A DNA stretch of 64,000 nucleotides from Pedobacter cryoconitis (GTDB lineage Bacteria; Bacteroidota; Bacteroidia; Sphingobacteriales; Sphingobacteriaceae): contig NZ_QLLR01000009.1 in assembly GCF_003259615.1 (NCBI RefSeq), forward strand, positions 1-64,000, read 5' to 3'. The notes under the pieces are model-generated. The model was not told the DNA's origin, ran no database searches, and was given only the letters and a program-made list of their open reading frames with translations. Both the position numbers and the translations under genes were made by a program. How positions within the stretch are numbered: the stretch's first letter is position 1; every line of letters begins with the position of its first letter. Of the stretch, positions 51,149 through 62,734 are shown piece by piece.

Positions 51149-52489
51149 TTATCTAATGATAACCTGAACAGAATCGACCTGCAGCCTGCTCTTTAACCAT
51201 TTCCTTAATTTGATTTGTTCTGCAGCGCTTGTCTTTTTGGTAAAGCTGGCCACTATGATAGTTAAAGTATCATTAGCTGCCACATCCAGTTTGTGCAGCA
51301 CAACATTTGATAATGCGTAACTTTTCATATCCGGATAAAGTGCCTTTAATTCCTGATCTATAACAGGTAAAGGTTTATCCAGCAAAGAGATACTGCTATT
51401 TTGAGTAACAGAATCCTTTTTAAAAACATCTTCCAGGATACTGGCTTTGATTTGAGAAAAATCAATTTCCTGTTTAGCATTCAGACCTTGCCGGATCTGA
51501 AGTTTAGTGTTTTTCAGTTTATACTTAACCAGCAGATTACCAATAGAGTCAATGGCTTTTTGAGGCAATTCATAACCAATAAGCAATAACTCAATCTCAT
51601 TCCCTTTGGTACTGTATTTGAAATTCTTATTCACTACCTGGGTATTCTTAAACTGAAATTGTTCATTGACGAATTTCTGAGCGTTGTTCTCAAAAATACT
51701 TTTATCGACTATGCCGTAAGCGAGGTAGATACTTGGAACAACCGCTACAATGACAGTTATCAAAATATAACGGGAAACCTTCTTTTCATAGTTTTTGTCT
51801 TCGAAATACTTCTTCTTAAACTTCAAAAAACGAACAATAAGGAATGTGCTGATACAAATGAACACGCTATTGATAAAGAACAGATAAATTGCGCCCATAA
51901 AAAAGTATAGATTACCTGTCGCAAGACCAAAACCTGCCGTACACAATGGAGGCATTAGTGCTGTTGCAATGGCTACACCTGGAATAACATTACTTTTTTC
52001 TTTTCTGGTTCCGGCAACTATACCTGCCAGGCCGCCAAAAAAGGCTATAAATACATCCCATATGGAAGGAGTTGTCCGGGCTAGTAATTCACTTTGCGCA
52101 TCATGCAATGGGGTAATATAAAAATAGACGGCAGAAGTGACGATACTAATTAAAGTAGCTATTAAAAGGTTCCTTACGCCCTTTTTTACCAGTTCAAAAT
52201 CATTGGTCCCAATACCCAGCCCTATCCCCATAATAGGGCCCATTAACGGGGAAATTAGCATCGCACCAATAATGACTGCCGTTGAGTTGACATTCAAACC
52301 AATAGAAGCAATAAAAATAGCAAAAATAAGTGTCCACAGATTTGCACCTACAAAATCTGAATTCTTTTTAATGGAGAGCACAACATCATCTTCGTCTGCT
52401 TTATCCAAATGAAGATTAAACCTTTTGTGTATAGAAAGTTTAATGATCCGGAATAGTTTATTCTCCTGTTTTTGAGTAGGTTCTGCCAA
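51149..52489 (-). CDS. DUF389 membrane protein
   Basis: 446 residues. The DUF389 core at about residues 25-250 has six TM helices and signature stretches: LWTLIFAIFIASIGLNVNSTAVIIGAMLISPLMGPIMGIG (split here: SPLMGPIMGIGLG), VITTAL-like region VIPGVAIATALMPPLCTAGFGLATG. The C-terminal ~190 residues are a soluble, periplasmic-type domain (DSIGNLLVKYKLKNTKLQI). Function unresolved. Single gene. Confidence 0.83.
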   Translation of the reverse strand: MAEPTQKQENKLFRIIKLSIHKRFNLHLDKADEDDVVLSIKKNSDFVGANLWTLIFAIFIASIGLNVNSTAVIIGAMLISPLMGPIMGIGLGIGTNDFELVKKGVRNLLIATLISIVTSAVYFYITPLHDAQSELLARTTPSIWDVFIAFFGGLAGIVAGTRKEKSNVIPGVAIATALMPPLCTAGFGLATGNLYFFMGAIYLFFINSVFICISTFLIVRFLKFKKKYFEDKNYEKKVSRYILITVIVAVVPSIYLAYGIVDKSIFENNAQKFVNEQFQFKNTQVVNKNFKYSTKGNEIELLLIGYELPQKAIDSIGNLLVKYKLKNTKLQIRQGLNAKQEIDFSQIKASILEDVFKKDSVTQNSSISLLDKPLPVIDQELKALYPDMKSYALSNVVLHKLDVAANDTLTIIVASFTKKTSAAEQIKLRKWLKSRLQVDSVQVIIR

Positions 52490-52561
52490 TGGATGTATGG
52501 TAAATAAGATGAAAAACGCCCTATAATCCCTAATATAAGCATTTAATAACGTTATTTAAGT

Positions 52562-54442
52562 TTAACCTAAATCTTTTGGTAATCCCGACAGATAAAAAGT
52601 AGTTCCATCCCCTATTTTACTCGTTGCCCATATTTTTACGCCCATCATCAGCGCCATTTCGTAAGAAATGCTTAAAGCAAGGCCTGCACCCTGGTCGTTT
52701 GTATTTTCCCAGTCACTTGCATTTGATTTAAAAAGATGGTCTACTTTATCCTGGCTCATTCCTGCTCCCTGATCTTTGATGGCAATCACAATATGCTGCT
52801 CTTTCAAATAGGAAGAGATTTGAATAACTCCTGCTTCTGGTGAATATTTAGTCGCATTGTTCAGCACATTCCGAATGATAAAAAGTAACATATGCCGATG
52901 TGCAAGCACTTCAGTTTGCGGTGGTATATCTACAACCAGTTTGATGTTTTTCTTGGCCTGTGCTATTTTAAAGAAGGAATTTGCTTCGGGAATAAGCTCC
53001 TTCAAAAGAAGCTGCTCAGGCTGGTATTTAAAGCCGCTTTTCTGAGATTTAATCCATTCCAGTAATCCGTCCATAAAGGAAAGACTTTTTTGTGAGGTTT
53101 CACTCAGCTCAGCCATGAGCTCCAGCTTTTCTTCTTCAGTCAACAAATCAACATCAGTATTAAAAACACTCGAAAGCATCACGATCGTACTGAAAGGCTG
53201 CCTTATATCATGTGCAATCACAGAGATCAGCATCGTGTTAAAATGGTTGGTCTGCTGTAATTCCGTGTTTTGTTTTAAGGCAATTTCGTGTAACTCGTGC
53301 TGCACTTTTCCATATTGCCTTTTAATCCTCAGCGAGCGATAAATTAAAAATAACATGGTTATGCTTAAAGCAAACAAACAACCCAGCAGCGCGATTATTT
53401 TAAGATTTGAGTTTTCCTTCAGCTTAAGCTGTTTATTCTCATTTTCATTCAATGCAAAGTTCATATAATTATAGCCGGACTTGTTGGTCACCTTACTGAT
53501 AATATCGCGCTTGGCCAATAAAAGCGACATATAAAAATAGGCGCTGTCCATCTGGTTATGTGATTTGTAAAAGTCATACAATCGCTCTGCACACATCAGA
53601 TAAAGATCTGGATAACCGTATTTTCTGGAAGTGTCCAGTCCTTTTTTATAATAGTCAAGACCGATCCCTGTATTTTCAGAGTCCAGGAAAGTATCACCCA
53701 GGCCAATATAAGCGTCTACTTTTGTGTTTTGAAGTCCTAAACTATCTGCTTTATGCAGTATTTTGGTCTGTATAGCAATTCCTTTTTGTTTTTCTCCGGC
53801 ATTATAAAGCTGTAACCCGCGCTCTCCTTCATAAAACAAGAGTAATCTTTCATCTTTATATTTTTGTGCAATTGTCAATCCTTCCTTAAAGAACTGCGCC
53901 AGTTTTTTCTGACTAAGATTCTGGTCTACAGATATGATATTGCTGATAATCAGCGAGCGGATAGAATCGTGTTTTAGCGCCTTACTTTTATCATAAGCCA
54001 TATAAATATAACGCAGCGCCGCTTTCTCATCTTTGTCCACAGCCATCAGCAAACCAATATTCATGAGTACCTCGCAAACATTTTCCTGATCATTGATCGA
54101 TTTATAGATCCGGAGCGCCTCATTGAAATATTTTGCAGACAGGTAGTTATTGACTGAAACATTGGATATGGCCTCACAGTTCGAAGCATCTGCTATACCT
54201 TTATTATAACCGAGCCGTACGGCTATCTCCTTAGCCTTTTGCGCATAAAACTTACAGGAATCACGATAATTCATATGAGACAGCATAGCTATCCGGTTCA
54301 GTGCGTCTACATATTTTACACTATCCTTAATTAACGGAAGACTTGATTCAAGCCTGTTAATTTCATGGGTTTGTGCAAATACATGGGTAGAGCTGACTAA
54401 GGAAATACTAAGCAGAGCTAGGAAAACGAAACATTTAAACAT
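52562..54442 (-). CDS. TPR-containing sensor histidine kinase
   Basis: About 626 residues from the ATG at 54442, which starts the signal peptide MFKCFVFLALLSISLVSS. Periplasmic TPR repeats span ~30-320 (IADASNCEAISNVSVNNYLS, VDAYIGLGDTFLDSENTGIGL). One TM helix lies at ~345-365 (IIALLGCLFALSITMLFLIY), then HisKA with VIAHDIRQPFSTIVML and HATPase_c (NVLNNATKYSPEAG, IKDQGAGMSQD, GAGLALSISYEM). It is a membrane kinase of the type often partnered with LytTR or OmpR regulators, but none is adjacent. A longer start at 54478 is less likely. Confidence 0.87.
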   Translation of the reverse strand: MFKCFVFLALLSISLVSSTHVFAQTHEINRLESSLPLIKDSVKYVDALNRIAMLSHMNYRDSCKFYAQKAKEIAVRLGYNKGIADASNCEAISNVSVNNYLSAKYFNEALRIYKSINDQENVCEVLMNIGLLMAVDKDEKAALRYIYMAYDKSKALKHDSIRSLIISNIISVDQNLSQKKLAQFFKEGLTIAQKYKDERLLLFYEGERGLQLYNAGEKQKGIAIQTKILHKADSLGLQNTKVDAYIGLGDTFLDSENTGIGLDYYKKGLDTSRKYGYPDLYLMCAERLYDFYKSHNQMDSAYFYMSLLLAKRDIISKVTNKSGYNYMNFALNENENKQLKLKENSNLKIIALLGCLFALSITMLFLIYRSLRIKRQYGKVQHELHEIALKQNTELQQTNHFNTMLISVIAHDIRQPFSTIVMLSSVFNTDVDLLTEEEKLELMAELSETSQKSLSFMDGLLEWIKSQKSGFKYQPEQLLLKELIPEANSFFKIAQAKKNIKLVVDIPPQTEVLAHRHMLLFIIRNVLNNATKYSPEAGVIQISSYLKEQHIVIAIKDQGAGMSQDKVDHLFKSNASDWENTNDQGAGLALSISYEMALMMGVKIWATSKIGDGTTFYLSGLPKDLG

Positions 54443-54535
54443 AAGATAGATAGTGGATAGCTCGATAAAAAAAACCACTCACTCCTCGAGGGATCAAATA
54501 TCCGGCCATGTTTAAAATCAGGTGTTTATCTGAAA

Positions 54536-54742
54536 TTAATGATTAGCTTTTATATTTCTTTCTGCAAGCTCAACGGTATGTACTATTCTTTTTTCTCTTG
54601 TTTCTGTTTTTTTTGCATTGAGTATCCATTCCAGGATGATTCTTTTAGAAGATGCTGAAAATGACTGGAAGTTTTTATAAGCCGTTTCCTTCTGATCAAA
54701 TAGTTTTTGCAAATCTGCAGGTATCATATTGTTAGTTTCCAT
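54536..54742 (-). CDS. Small YdeI/OmpD-associated-type protein
   Basis: 68 residues matching the conserved C-terminal helical segment of the YdeI family: IPADLQKLFDQKETAYKNFQSFS, SSKRIILEWILNAKKTETREKRI, HTVELAERN. The upstream part of larger family members is absent, so this is a short form. Function unknown; linked with envelope stress in other bacteria. Confidence 0.75.
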   Translation of the reverse strand: METNNMIPADLQKLFDQKETAYKNFQSFSASSKRIILEWILNAKKTETREKRIVHTVELAERNIKANH

Positions 54743-54776
54743 TTTGATTTATTGGGATTCTATTCGTTTTTAAAAA

Positions 54777-55289
54777 TTACAGCACTACTCCTTCTTGTAT
54801 AGGTATTTTATTGCGCTGGATGAAAGCGTGAAAGACAGGATCGAATTTCAACAGCTGATCTTCACAGTTTTTGTCTACCGACATGTTTATACCAGAGAAA
54901 TCAGAATCATCATTAAAAGTAAAATGATAAGACAGATGCTGTATCTTGACAAAAGCAATTGCAGCTGCAGGGTATCTTTTAATAAGCTTTTTACTTTCAA
55001 TACTGGTAATCGTTAGATAATCATGGTATAAACTTAAAAGTCCATAATGTGCAAACCTTCTTAAGAGTACCCAGGCAATAACTACCCACGGAATTACCAT
55101 GACTATCATTATCGTAACAATTGATATTTGAGCAAGGTTTATCCCGATCAGCTCTTCTATCTGATTTTGGTATTCAAAAGATAAGATCAAGGTAGCAACA
55201 AATCCGATAAATAAAAATATGCCTGCAAACAGCGCTTTACCCATCGGTAGCGGCAATCTCATCCTTATTGTGGCATCGGGCTTTTCCAT
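54777..55289 (-). CDS. Two-TM membrane protein of unknown function
   Basis: 170 residues: two TM helices at about 16-38 (GKALFAGIFLFIGFVATLILSF) and 50-73 (AQISIVTIMIVMVIPWVVIAWVLL), then a PH-like soluble domain (LSLYHDYLTITSIESKKLIKR). The start at 55289 overlaps the end of the UvrA-like gene by 25 bases; an in-frame ATG at 55262 would begin just after its stop and is equally plausible. Probably co-transcribed with it. Confidence 0.6.
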   Translation of the reverse strand: MEKPDATIRMRLPLPMGKALFAGIFLFIGFVATLILSFEYQNQIEELIGINLAQISIVTIMIVMVIPWVVIAWVLLRRFAHYGLLSLYHDYLTITSIESKKLIKRYPAAAIAFVKIQHLSYHFTFNDDSDFSGINMSVDKNCEDQLLKFDPVFHAFIQRNKIPIQEGVVL

Positions 55290-57829
55290 GTTTGTTCAGG
55301 GTTAAGAAATTTATTCAAATAAGGTGCAGTACGGCTGGTTTTCGATTTCCCTACCAGTGCCGGAGGGCCGCAAGCGACCACCATCCCTCCTTTTTCACCC
55401 GCTTCAGGGCCAATATCAATCACCCAATCGCTTGCTGCAATCACGTGCATATCATGTTCTACCACAATAACCGTGTTTCCTTGCGCTACAAGCTTATCCA
55501 ATTGTACCATTAATTTTTCTACATCGGATGGATGCAGTCCCGTAGTCGGTTCATCCAGGATATAAAGTGTATTGCCATGCTGAACACGCTGGAGTTCAGT
55601 AGCAAGTTTAATGCGCTGTGCCTCACCGCCAGAAAGTTCTGTTGCCGGCTGCCCCAATTTCAAATAACCCAGACCAACCTGCCTCACTACGTCCAATGCG
55701 CGGAATACTTGCGGTTCTGCACTAAAAAATGCGCAGGCATCCTCTACAGTCATGGCTAATACATCAGCAATATTCTTCTCTTTATATTTTATTTTCAGTG
55801 TTTCAGGATTATACCTCGTCCCCTTACAAGTTGGGCAAGGTGCATATACGCTGGGTAAAAACAGCAATTCGACCATCACAAATCCTTCTCCCTCACAATG
55901 TGGACAGCGGCCTTTAACTACATTGAATGAAAAACGTCCGGCATCATAACGGCGGCTTCTGGCCATTTCAGTCGCGGCAAAAAGCTTCCTGACCTGATCA
56001 AATAAGCCAGTATAAGTAGCCAGGTTTGACCTTGGTGTTCTGCCAATAGGTTTCTGATCTACACGTACCAGGCGTTTAATTGCGTCCATTCCTTCCGTAA
56101 TTTTTCCGTCTTTGGTCAATACTTTAGTCTCCAGTAATTCAGTTTCGTCTTCCGAAGCGGTAATGAGATCTGCCTGCTGACCCAACTGCTCAGCTACCAG
56201 CTCAACCAGCGCCTGGCTTACTAAACTGCTTTTTCCAGAACCAGAAATCCCTGTTACACTGGTAAACACACCTAGTGGAAAAGAAACAGCTAAGTTATTC
56301 AGATTGTTACGGGTAACGTTCTCTAAGCGAAGCCATGCTTGAGGTATTCTCGTTTCCTTAGGAAGGATACGCTGATCTCCAAAAATGTAATTCCTGGTCT
56401 GGGAATCTTCCACTTCACGAAGTCCTTCGGGAGGGCCGCTATACAATATATGCCCTCCTTTTTCTCCCGCATAAGGCCCTACATCTACAATCCAGTCGGC
56501 ATGACGAATCACATCAACCTCGTGTTCTACCACAAAAAGTGAGTTTCCTGAATCCTTTAACCTATCCAATGCCCGAAGTAACGCTTCCGTATCTGCAGGA
56601 TGTAACCCTGCTGAAGGTTCATCTAAAACATAAACAACGCCGAAAAGATTGGAACGCACCTGTGTCGCTAACCTTAGCCGCTGTAACTCTCCAGGTGAAA
56701 GTGTAGGTGTACTTCTTTCCAGATTCAGGTAACCAAGTCCCAGATCCAGCATCACACTGATACGGGCAACTAAATCCTGAGCAATCCGCTGTCTGACCAT
56801 CCCTTTTTCAGGATGCTCCTTTTCTGCTTTAGTTAAAGGCGAGGTTTTTTCTTCCGCATAAGGACTGAAAATCTCATTTAAGCGGGAAAGTGTGACTCTG
56901 GACATTGCTGCAATATCCAGACCAGCGAATTTCACTGACAGAGATTCCTGGCGTAAACGCTTACCGTGACATAACGGGCACTCTCCGCTCAGCATATACT
57001 TTGATACTCTCTTTTTCATCAGCTGACTCTGCGTATTGGCAAAAGTATGGAGTACATATTTTTTAGCACCCGTGAAAGTTCCCATATAACTGGGCTCCAG
57101 TTTATTTTTAAGTGCTTCTTTAACTTGTCCCGGATTAAATCCGGCATAAACAGGTACAACCGGTTTTTCTTCTGTAAAAAGTATCCAATCCCGTTCTTTT
57201 TGAGGAAGATCACGCCAGGGAATATCTACGTCATAACCCAATGTAGTCAGGATGTCTCTGAAATTCTGACCTAACCAGGCAGCGGGCCATGCTGCAATAG
57301 CACGTTCCCGGATCGTCAGGGAATCATCGGGAACCATTGATTTCTCTGTAACCTCATAAACTCTGCCTAAACCGTGACACTCCGGACAAGCTCCTTCAGG
57401 TGTATTGGAAGAAAATGCTTCTGCATAAATAATAGACTGGCCCTTTGGATAGTCTCCGGCGCGGGAGTACAGCATCCTCAGTAAATTGGACAAAGTGGTC
57501 ACGCTCCCTACAGAAGAGCGTGTAGTGCCAGATCCGCGCTGTTGTTGTAAAGCAATTGCAGGAGGTAAACCCTCTATTTCATCCACTTCAGGAATAGCCA
57601 TCTGGTTAAACAACCTTCGGGCATAAGGAGATACCGATTCCAGATAACGGCGCTGTGCTTCAGCATATAAGGTTCCGAAAGCAAGCGAAGACTTGCCAGA
57701 ACCAGAAACCCCCGTGAATACAACCAGTGCATCACGGGGGATTTCAAGATCTATATTTTTGAGATTATGTTCGCGAGCTCCGCGTACTTTAACGAAGCCT
57801 GTAAATGTTTGTTCTTTCTTCTTTGCCAT
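55265..57829 (-). CDS. uvrA: UvrA-like excinuclease subunit (UvrA2/class II type)
   Basis: 854 residues, shorter than canonical UvrA (~940). Two ABC modules: Walker A in [29 protein letters not shown] ([10 protein letters not shown]) and in [15 protein letters not shown]. Signature motifs are the first-module [12 protein letters not shown], where a Pro and Leu alter the LSGGE pattern, and a normal [12 protein letters not shown]. Zinc fingers: [16 protein letters not shown] and CPHCEGEG with CPTCKGTR. UvrA2 proteins are linked to DNA damage tolerance or antibiotic self-protection rather than replacing UvrA. No uvrB is adjacent. Confidence 0.88.
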   Translation of the reverse strand: MAKKKEQTFTGFVKVRGAREHNLKNIDLEIPRDALVVFTGVSGSGKSSLAFGTLYAEAQRRYLESVSPYARRLFNQMAIPEVDEIEGLPPAIALQQQRGSGTTRSSVGSVTTLSNLLRMLYSRAGDYPKGQSIIYAEAFSSNTPEGACPECHGLGRVYEVTEKSMVPDDSLTIRERAIAAWPAAWLGQNFRDILTTLGYDVDIPWRDLPQKERDWILFTEEKPVVPVYAGFNPGQVKEALKNKLEPSYMGTFTGAKKYVLHTFANTQSQLMKKRVSKYMLSGECPLCHGKRLRQESLSVKFAGLDIAAMSRVTLSRLNEIFSPYAEEKTSPLTKAEKEHPEKGMVRQRIAQDLVARISVMLDLGLGYLNLERSTPTLSPGELQRLRLATQVRSNLFGVVYVLDEPSAGLHPADTEALLRALDRLKDSGNSLFVVEHEVDVIRHADWIVDVGPYAGEKGGHILYSGPPEGLREVEDSQTRNYIFGDQRILPKETRIPQAWLRLENVTRNNLNNLAVSFPLGVFTSVTGISGSGKSSLVSQALVELVAEQLGQQADLITASEDETELLETKVLTKDGKITEGMDAIKRLVRVDQKPIGRTPRSNLATYTGLFDQVRKLFAATEMARSRRYDAGRFSFNVVKGRCPHCEGEGFVMVELLFLPSVYAPCPTCKGTRYNPETLKIKYKEKNIADVLAMTVEDACAFFSAEPQVFRALDVVRQVGLGYLKLGQPATELSGGEAQRIKLATELQRVQHGNTLYILDEPTTGLHPSDVEKLMVQLDKLVAQGNTVIVVEHDMHVIAASDWVIDIGPEAGEKGGMVVACGPPALVGKSKTSRTAPYLNKFLNPEQTWKSPMPQ

Positions 57830-57952
57830 TCGATTATTCCATACAATCCTGCCCTGATCAGTCCATAATGAACTTTTACTGCGTGAGGCAATTTATAGAT
57901 TGTCTTTTACAGAACAACAGCCAAGCCAGAGAATTGATTTAATTTATAGCAA

Positions 57953-60385
57953 TTAACTTCCCGAAGTACTGCTTTTCTTTACATCACTGTTATCAATACC
58001 GCGCTGATTCTTTTTAATAGCATCCTTTAATTTTCCGAAACGCCAGTTTAAGCTCACATTGAAGGAACGGTTATAATTCTGTGAACGATAGTTTTGTGTA
58101 AAATTAGCGCCCTGGGTAAAGTTGGTATAGTATCTGAATTTCGAAAAGACATTATTCACGCCTGCAGATAGTGTGAGTTTATCTTTGATGATTTCTTTAC
58201 TTCCGCTAAATGAAGAGAAGAAAAAGGAACTGGTCTGCCCTTGTAATTGTATTTCCGGGGCTTCAAAGGTTGCACTTGCATTCGCTTTCCATCCGTGTTC
58301 AAATTTATAGCCGGTATTGATGTATGCGCGTCCTGTTATCCCCTCATTTTTAGTTAGCTGCCCATCAATAGCACCCTGAATCCAGATATACCCAAGATTT
58401 CCATTCATGGAAACGTTCCATTTTGGCGTAATCGGGTAATTAATGTTCAGATTGGTACTCAGCGCTTTATCTTTACCTATATTAAAAAATGTAGATCTGG
58501 TAATCTTATCCTCTTCATTATAGACAGCGACGTTCTGAATTGTGTTGTTTGCAAATCGATAGCTTAATCCTAAGTTTATTGATCCCTTTTTAAATTTACT
58601 GTAGGTTAGTTCAAAGTTATTACTCAGTACAGCTTTCAGATCAGGATTACCAGTCGTCCAGAAATTAGGATTAGAACGATCTACAAATGGGTTTAAATTA
58701 TCAATACCTGGTCTTTCAATTCTTTGCGTATAGCCAAAATTCAGACTGCTCATATCTTTAAATTTGCGGTTAACCGATAAAGTAGGGATCAGATTGAAGT
58801 AATTCGTATTTACATTAGAACCCGCACTGATAAAGTCAGCTTTTACAAAGGTGCCCTCAGCACGTATCCCTGCTTTAAAACCCCACTCTTTCAGGTTATA
58901 GGCATAAGAATTATAAGCGCCAATCACATCCTGGTCGTTGTTAAATCTGTTGGTACGTCCAGGATCAGTTTGAAATTCTCCGGTAGCATCGTTCATACTC
59001 TCGTATTCAAAATTACTTTTGTTTGTTCTTAAAATCCCTTTAACACCGCCTTCCACGGTAATGCTTTTCAAAGGATGTATATAGTCCACTTGTAAGGTTT
59101 GCTCCTTGGTCCGGCTATTATTTTTCTGGTTGAAGTCAGGATCTGTAAAATTAACTCTGTCCAGGAAAGTCAGGTGATTTTCCTGAGGATTTCCTGAGTT
59201 GCCGTTTTTATAAGAAAAAGTCAGCAGACGATCTTTATGGCCTTTAAAACCTAATTGGTAATTCAAGGTTGCGTCAAAACCATTCCATCCGAACCTGTTT
59301 CTGCCCATTTGGTTGTAAGCCGTATTTTGAGTACCATCGGTTAAACTGAATACTTGTGTCGTATAAGATTTATTATAACCGCCGTAAGGGTTCAGTTCTA
59401 AAGTGACTAAGTTTAAAGTATCAATTTCATAGCTTAATTCTACACCCCCATAGCGGTAATTGTTATCAAATTTACGTGTACCATTACTCATTAATGTGGT
59501 CGGTGAATCTCCGGTAGTTGTTCTGTTTGTAGAAGATTCTGTTTGTGGTGAACTGTAAAAGCCTGTTCCTCCAAAAGCTGTCATTCCAAACTTTCCTTGC
59601 TTAACAGTTACGAAACCTCCCATACCCGGCCCGCCAACAGGCCCCTGGTAACGCAGGTTTAAACTCCCGTTATAACCGTTATCAATTTTCTTTGAAGTAA
59701 TGATATTGATAATACCAGATAAACCTTCACTATCATATTTTGCAGGCGGCGTAGTAATGACCTCAATTCTAAGGATAGAAGAAGCTGGCATACTGCGCAA
59801 TACATCCTTAGGACTTCTGGCTACCATCGTAGAAGGTTTGCCATTAATCAGTATTTTATAATTACCGCTGCCTTTTAATTTGATGTTATCATCCGCATCT
59901 AATGATAATAAGGGTACTTTACGCATCATGTCCAGGACAGTAAGTCCTTTACTTTCAGGATCTGCCTGAATATCATAGCTAATCCGGTCGATCTCCTGTT
60001 TGATCAAAGGACGATCTGCAGTAACTGTTACTTCTTTTAAATTATTGGATTGGGAAACCATCTGGATACTTCCTAAATCGGCAGCCCCGCTGGTCAGCGT
60101 TACTGAAACATTTTTAGCATTATAGCCAATTGCGATTGCGGTTACGGTGTATTTACCCGGAGCAATTTTCTCAAAGCTAAAGTTCCCTGAAGCATTGACA
60201 ACCATAGTTTTAATCACAGCATTATCTCTTTTAAGCGCTATGGTCATAAAATCTATCGGTTTGTTCGTGGCGGAATCAATTACCGAACCTTTAATAGTGC
60301 CTGTTGGAGATTGCGCAGCAACAGGAAAAGTAAAAAAAATGGAGAGGCAGAATAAAAATAACAGGGTCGCGTAGTTCTTGGTCAT
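57953..60385 (-). CDS. TonB-dependent-receptor-like outer membrane protein (CarboxypepD_reg + OMP_b-brl_3)
   Basis: 810 residues: signal peptide (LLFLFCLSIFFTFPVAAQS), a carboxypeptidase-regulatory domain (TGTIKGSVIDSATNKPIDF), a plug domain with VLDMMRKVPLLSLDADDNIKLKGSGNYKILINGKPSTM, and a large beta-barrel ending in NYNRSFNVSLNWRFGKLK. Such receptors lack a SusD partner and usually import siderophores, peptides or unknown ligands. It is divergent from the glucanase operon, 460 bases away. Confidence 0.87.
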   Translation of the reverse strand: MTKNYATLLFLFCLSIFFTFPVAAQSPTGTIKGSVIDSATNKPIDFMTIALKRDNAVIKTMVVNASGNFSFEKIAPGKYTVTAIAIGYNAKNVSVTLTSGAADLGSIQMVSQSNNLKEVTVTADRPLIKQEIDRISYDIQADPESKGLTVLDMMRKVPLLSLDADDNIKLKGSGNYKILINGKPSTMVARSPKDVLRSMPASSILRIEVITTPPAKYDSEGLSGIINIITSKKIDNGYNGSLNLRYQGPVGGPGMGGFVTVKQGKFGMTAFGGTGFYSSPQTESSTNRTTTGDSPTTLMSNGTRKFDNNYRYGGVELSYEIDTLNLVTLELNPYGGYNKSYTTQVFSLTDGTQNTAYNQMGRNRFGWNGFDATLNYQLGFKGHKDRLLTFSYKNGNSGNPQENHLTFLDRVNFTDPDFNQKNNSRTKEQTLQVDYIHPLKSITVEGGVKGILRTNKSNFEYESMNDATGEFQTDPGRTNRFNNDQDVIGAYNSYAYNLKEWGFKAGIRAEGTFVKADFISAGSNVNTNYFNLIPTLSVNRKFKDMSSLNFGYTQRIERPGIDNLNPFVDRSNPNFWTTGNPDLKAVLSNNFELTYSKFKKGSINLGLSYRFANNTIQNVAVYNEEDKITRSTFFNIGKDKALSTNLNINYPITPKWNVSMNGNLGYIWIQGAIDGQLTKNEGITGRAYINTGYKFEHGWKANASATFEAPEIQLQGQTSSFFFSSFSGSKEIIKDKLTLSAGVNNVFSKFRYYTNFTQGANFTQNYRSQNYNRSFNVSLNWRFGKLKDAIKKNQRGIDNSDVKKSSTSGS

Positions 60386-60847
60386 TTGGTTTTTAGGTTG
60401 GTAATTTGATCATAAGACGCAGGCACCTTTCAATTGTTGCACAGGTTGTGTAATAAACTTGTTTCGAAGCAAATTTTATTCTACAGGAGAATTTTAAGTT
60501 AAATATTAAAATATAATAAGCTTTTCATGATAAATAAATAATGATTTAACTGATAATTTAATTTTACTAAAAGGTTTAAATATTTTTCATAGTGTAAAAT
60601 AAACGCAATTACAGAGAATGTTTAAAACCTCATTTCCATAAAGTCAAAGAAATTATATTTAATAATAAATACAGTTTATACACTAATAAGCTCATTTTTT
60701 ATGAAATATTAAATTAATTAGCAAAATGTTATAAAATAATCCATTATATTGTAACTACATTTTATCCGGATCACCTCTTTTCTCTCTCAGTCGAGTCACA
60801 TTTACGGGCGTTTACTAAACCTAAAACCAAATATTATCATCTACCCT
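60386..60847. other. AT-rich intergenic region before the glucanase operon
   Basis: 462 bases between divergent genes. Very AT-rich, with no TAnnTTTG box close to either start that I can support, no RNA gene and no repeat of note. Confidence 0.4.
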
Positions 60848-62698
60848 ATGAACAAAAACATGTCTTTATTAGGCTGTGCACTGCTATGCTGTGCCGTCTT
60901 GTTTTCCTGTAAAAAGGACCTCTCTTCCGCCGGAGCAGCGGCAGCACCAACTATTGTCCGTGCGAATGAATCTGTCAGTGTATGGGTAACTACCACCGAC
61001 AAAAGTAAATTACTCCAAACACAAGCGAATGTAACCTTTGGGCCAGATGCAGGGACTAATCCATCGACTATCAATATCGATGAAGGCACCTCTTTCCAGG
61101 GAATAGATGGTTTTGGCTATACGCTGACCGGAGCAAGTGCCTCTTTAATCAACGCACTTGGCGCAGGACAGAAAAACACCCTGCTTCAGGAATTATTTGC
61201 AACAACCGGATCAAACATCGGTATCAGCTATTTAAGGATCTCGATTGGTGCATCCGATTTAAGTGCCCAGCCTTTTACTTACAATGACCTTCCGGCTGGT
61301 CAGACAGACAATAACCTGAATAACTTTAGCATCAGCCGCGAAATGACCGACCTGGTTCCGGTACTAAAAAGTATTCTGGCTATCAATCCGAATATCAAAA
61401 TACTGGGTTCTCCCTGGACTGCCCCTATCTGGATGAAAACAAACGGCGCTTATGTGAATGGAAGTTTGAAACCAGAATATTATGATGCTTACGCAAGATA
61501 TTTGGTTAAATACATTAAAGCGATGCGCGATCAGGGAATTACAATTGATGCAATTACCCCGCAAAATGAACCTTTAAATCCTTATAACAATCCAAGTATG
61601 GTAATGCAGGCTGTGGATCAGGCTAATTTCATCAAGAACAATCTGGGGCCACAATTCAGCGCAAATCAGATCAAGACTAAAATTATTGCTTACGATCATA
61701 ATACCGACCGTACTGATTATCCGCTGGCAGTGCTTAACGATGCTGCAGCAAATGCTTACGTAGACGGTTCTGCTTTTCATTTATACAGCGGAAATATCGC
61801 TGCACTAACTGACGTACATAACGCTTATCCGAATAAAAACATTTATTTCACAGAGCAATGGGTTGGCGGGCCAAGTAATTTTGCCGGAGACTTGCAATGG
61901 CATGTGAATACGCTGATTATTGGTGCTACAAGAAACTGGAGCCGTAATGTACTGGAATGGAACCTTGCTGCCGATCAAAATTACGGGCCGCATACCCAAG
62001 GCGGCTGCAGTACTTGTGAAGGCGCATTAACAGTGAACGGAAGTAATGTGACCAGAAATGTATCTTATTATATTATCGCACACGCTTCTAAATTTGTAAG
62101 ACCTGGTGCAGTCAGGATCGGTTCTAATATTGCAGGCAGCATTCAGAACGTGGCTTTTAAAAATACGGATGGCACTAAAGTTCTGATTGCTTCCAACAGC
62201 GGATCTTCAAGCAATACCTTCAAAGTTAAATGGGGTGCACAATCTTTCACTTATACGCTTCCTGCAGGCGCAGTGGCCACCTTTAAATGGTCTGGCGCTT
62301 CAACAGGGAATCCAAATACTGCTCCAATTGGTCAGGTGATCAGTCTAAAAGGCTTTAATAACCAGTACGTGAGTGGCGAGAACGGCGTGAAAGCCATGTG
62401 GTGTAACAGAGCGGCCCCGGGTGACTGGGAAAAATTCACAATTGTAGATGCCGGTGGTGGTAAAATTGCCCTGATGTCTATGAACAAATATGTTTCTTCC
62501 GAAAATGGTGCGGCTTCAGTGACCTGCAGCAGAGCGACCATCAGTGAATGGGAGAAATTCGACTGGGTGGTCAATGCAGATGGGAAAATCTCTTTCCGTG
62601 GCAATAATGGCTTGTACCTGTCTTCAGAAAATGGAGCAAACGAAATGACCTGCACCAGGGCAACTATCTCCGGATGGGAGGCCTTTAGTTTGAATTAA
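60848..62698 (+). CDS. GH30 family glycoside hydrolase with C-terminal beta-trefoil-like repeats
   Basis: 616 residues with a lipoprotein signal ([14 protein letters not shown], Cys at about residue 20). The GH30 (alpha/beta)8 barrel covers ~75-480: [28 protein letters not shown], acid/base Glu in [15 protein letters not shown] and nucleophile Glu in [12 protein letters not shown]. From ~505 three repeats of about 40 residues follow, each with a Y(V/L)SxENG strand and W(E)KF or WEAF. They look like a fascin/beta-trefoil carbohydrate-binding module. Bacterial GH30 of this type cleave beta-1,6-glucan or related chains. First gene of a GH30-GH16-OMP operon. Confidence 0.9.
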   Translation: MNKNMSLLGCALLCCAVLFSCKKDLSSAGAAAAPTIVRANESVSVWVTTTDKSKLLQTQANVTFGPDAGTNPSTINIDEGTSFQGIDGFGYTLTGASASLINALGAGQKNTLLQELFATTGSNIGISYLRISIGASDLSAQPFTYNDLPAGQTDNNLNNFSISREMTDLVPVLKSILAINPNIKILGSPWTAPIWMKTNGAYVNGSLKPEYYDAYARYLVKYIKAMRDQGITIDAITPQNEPLNPYNNPSMVMQAVDQANFIKNNLGPQFSANQIKTKIIAYDHNTDRTDYPLAVLNDAAANAYVDGSAFHLYSGNIAALTDVHNAYPNKNIYFTEQWVGGPSNFAGDLQWHVNTLIIGATRNWSRNVLEWNLAADQNYGPHTQGGCSTCEGALTVNGSNVTRNVSYYIIAHASKFVRPGAVRIGSNIAGSIQNVAFKNTDGTKVLIASNSGSSSNTFKVKWGAQSFTYTLPAGAVATFKWSGASTGNPNTAPIGQVISLKGFNNQYVSGENGVKAMWCNRAAPGDWEKFTIVDAGGGKIALMSMNKYVSSENGAASVTCSRATISEWEKFDWVVNADGKISFRGNNGLYLSSENGANEMTCTRATISGWEAFSLN

Positions 62699-62734
62699 TC
62701 AAATCCTTAATAACCAAATCTAATCCTATCACCT

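Noticed and set aside
60412..60418. ATAAGAC near the TonB-dependent-receptor gene
   Set aside because: No second copy at 21 bp and no -7 box at the required distance.
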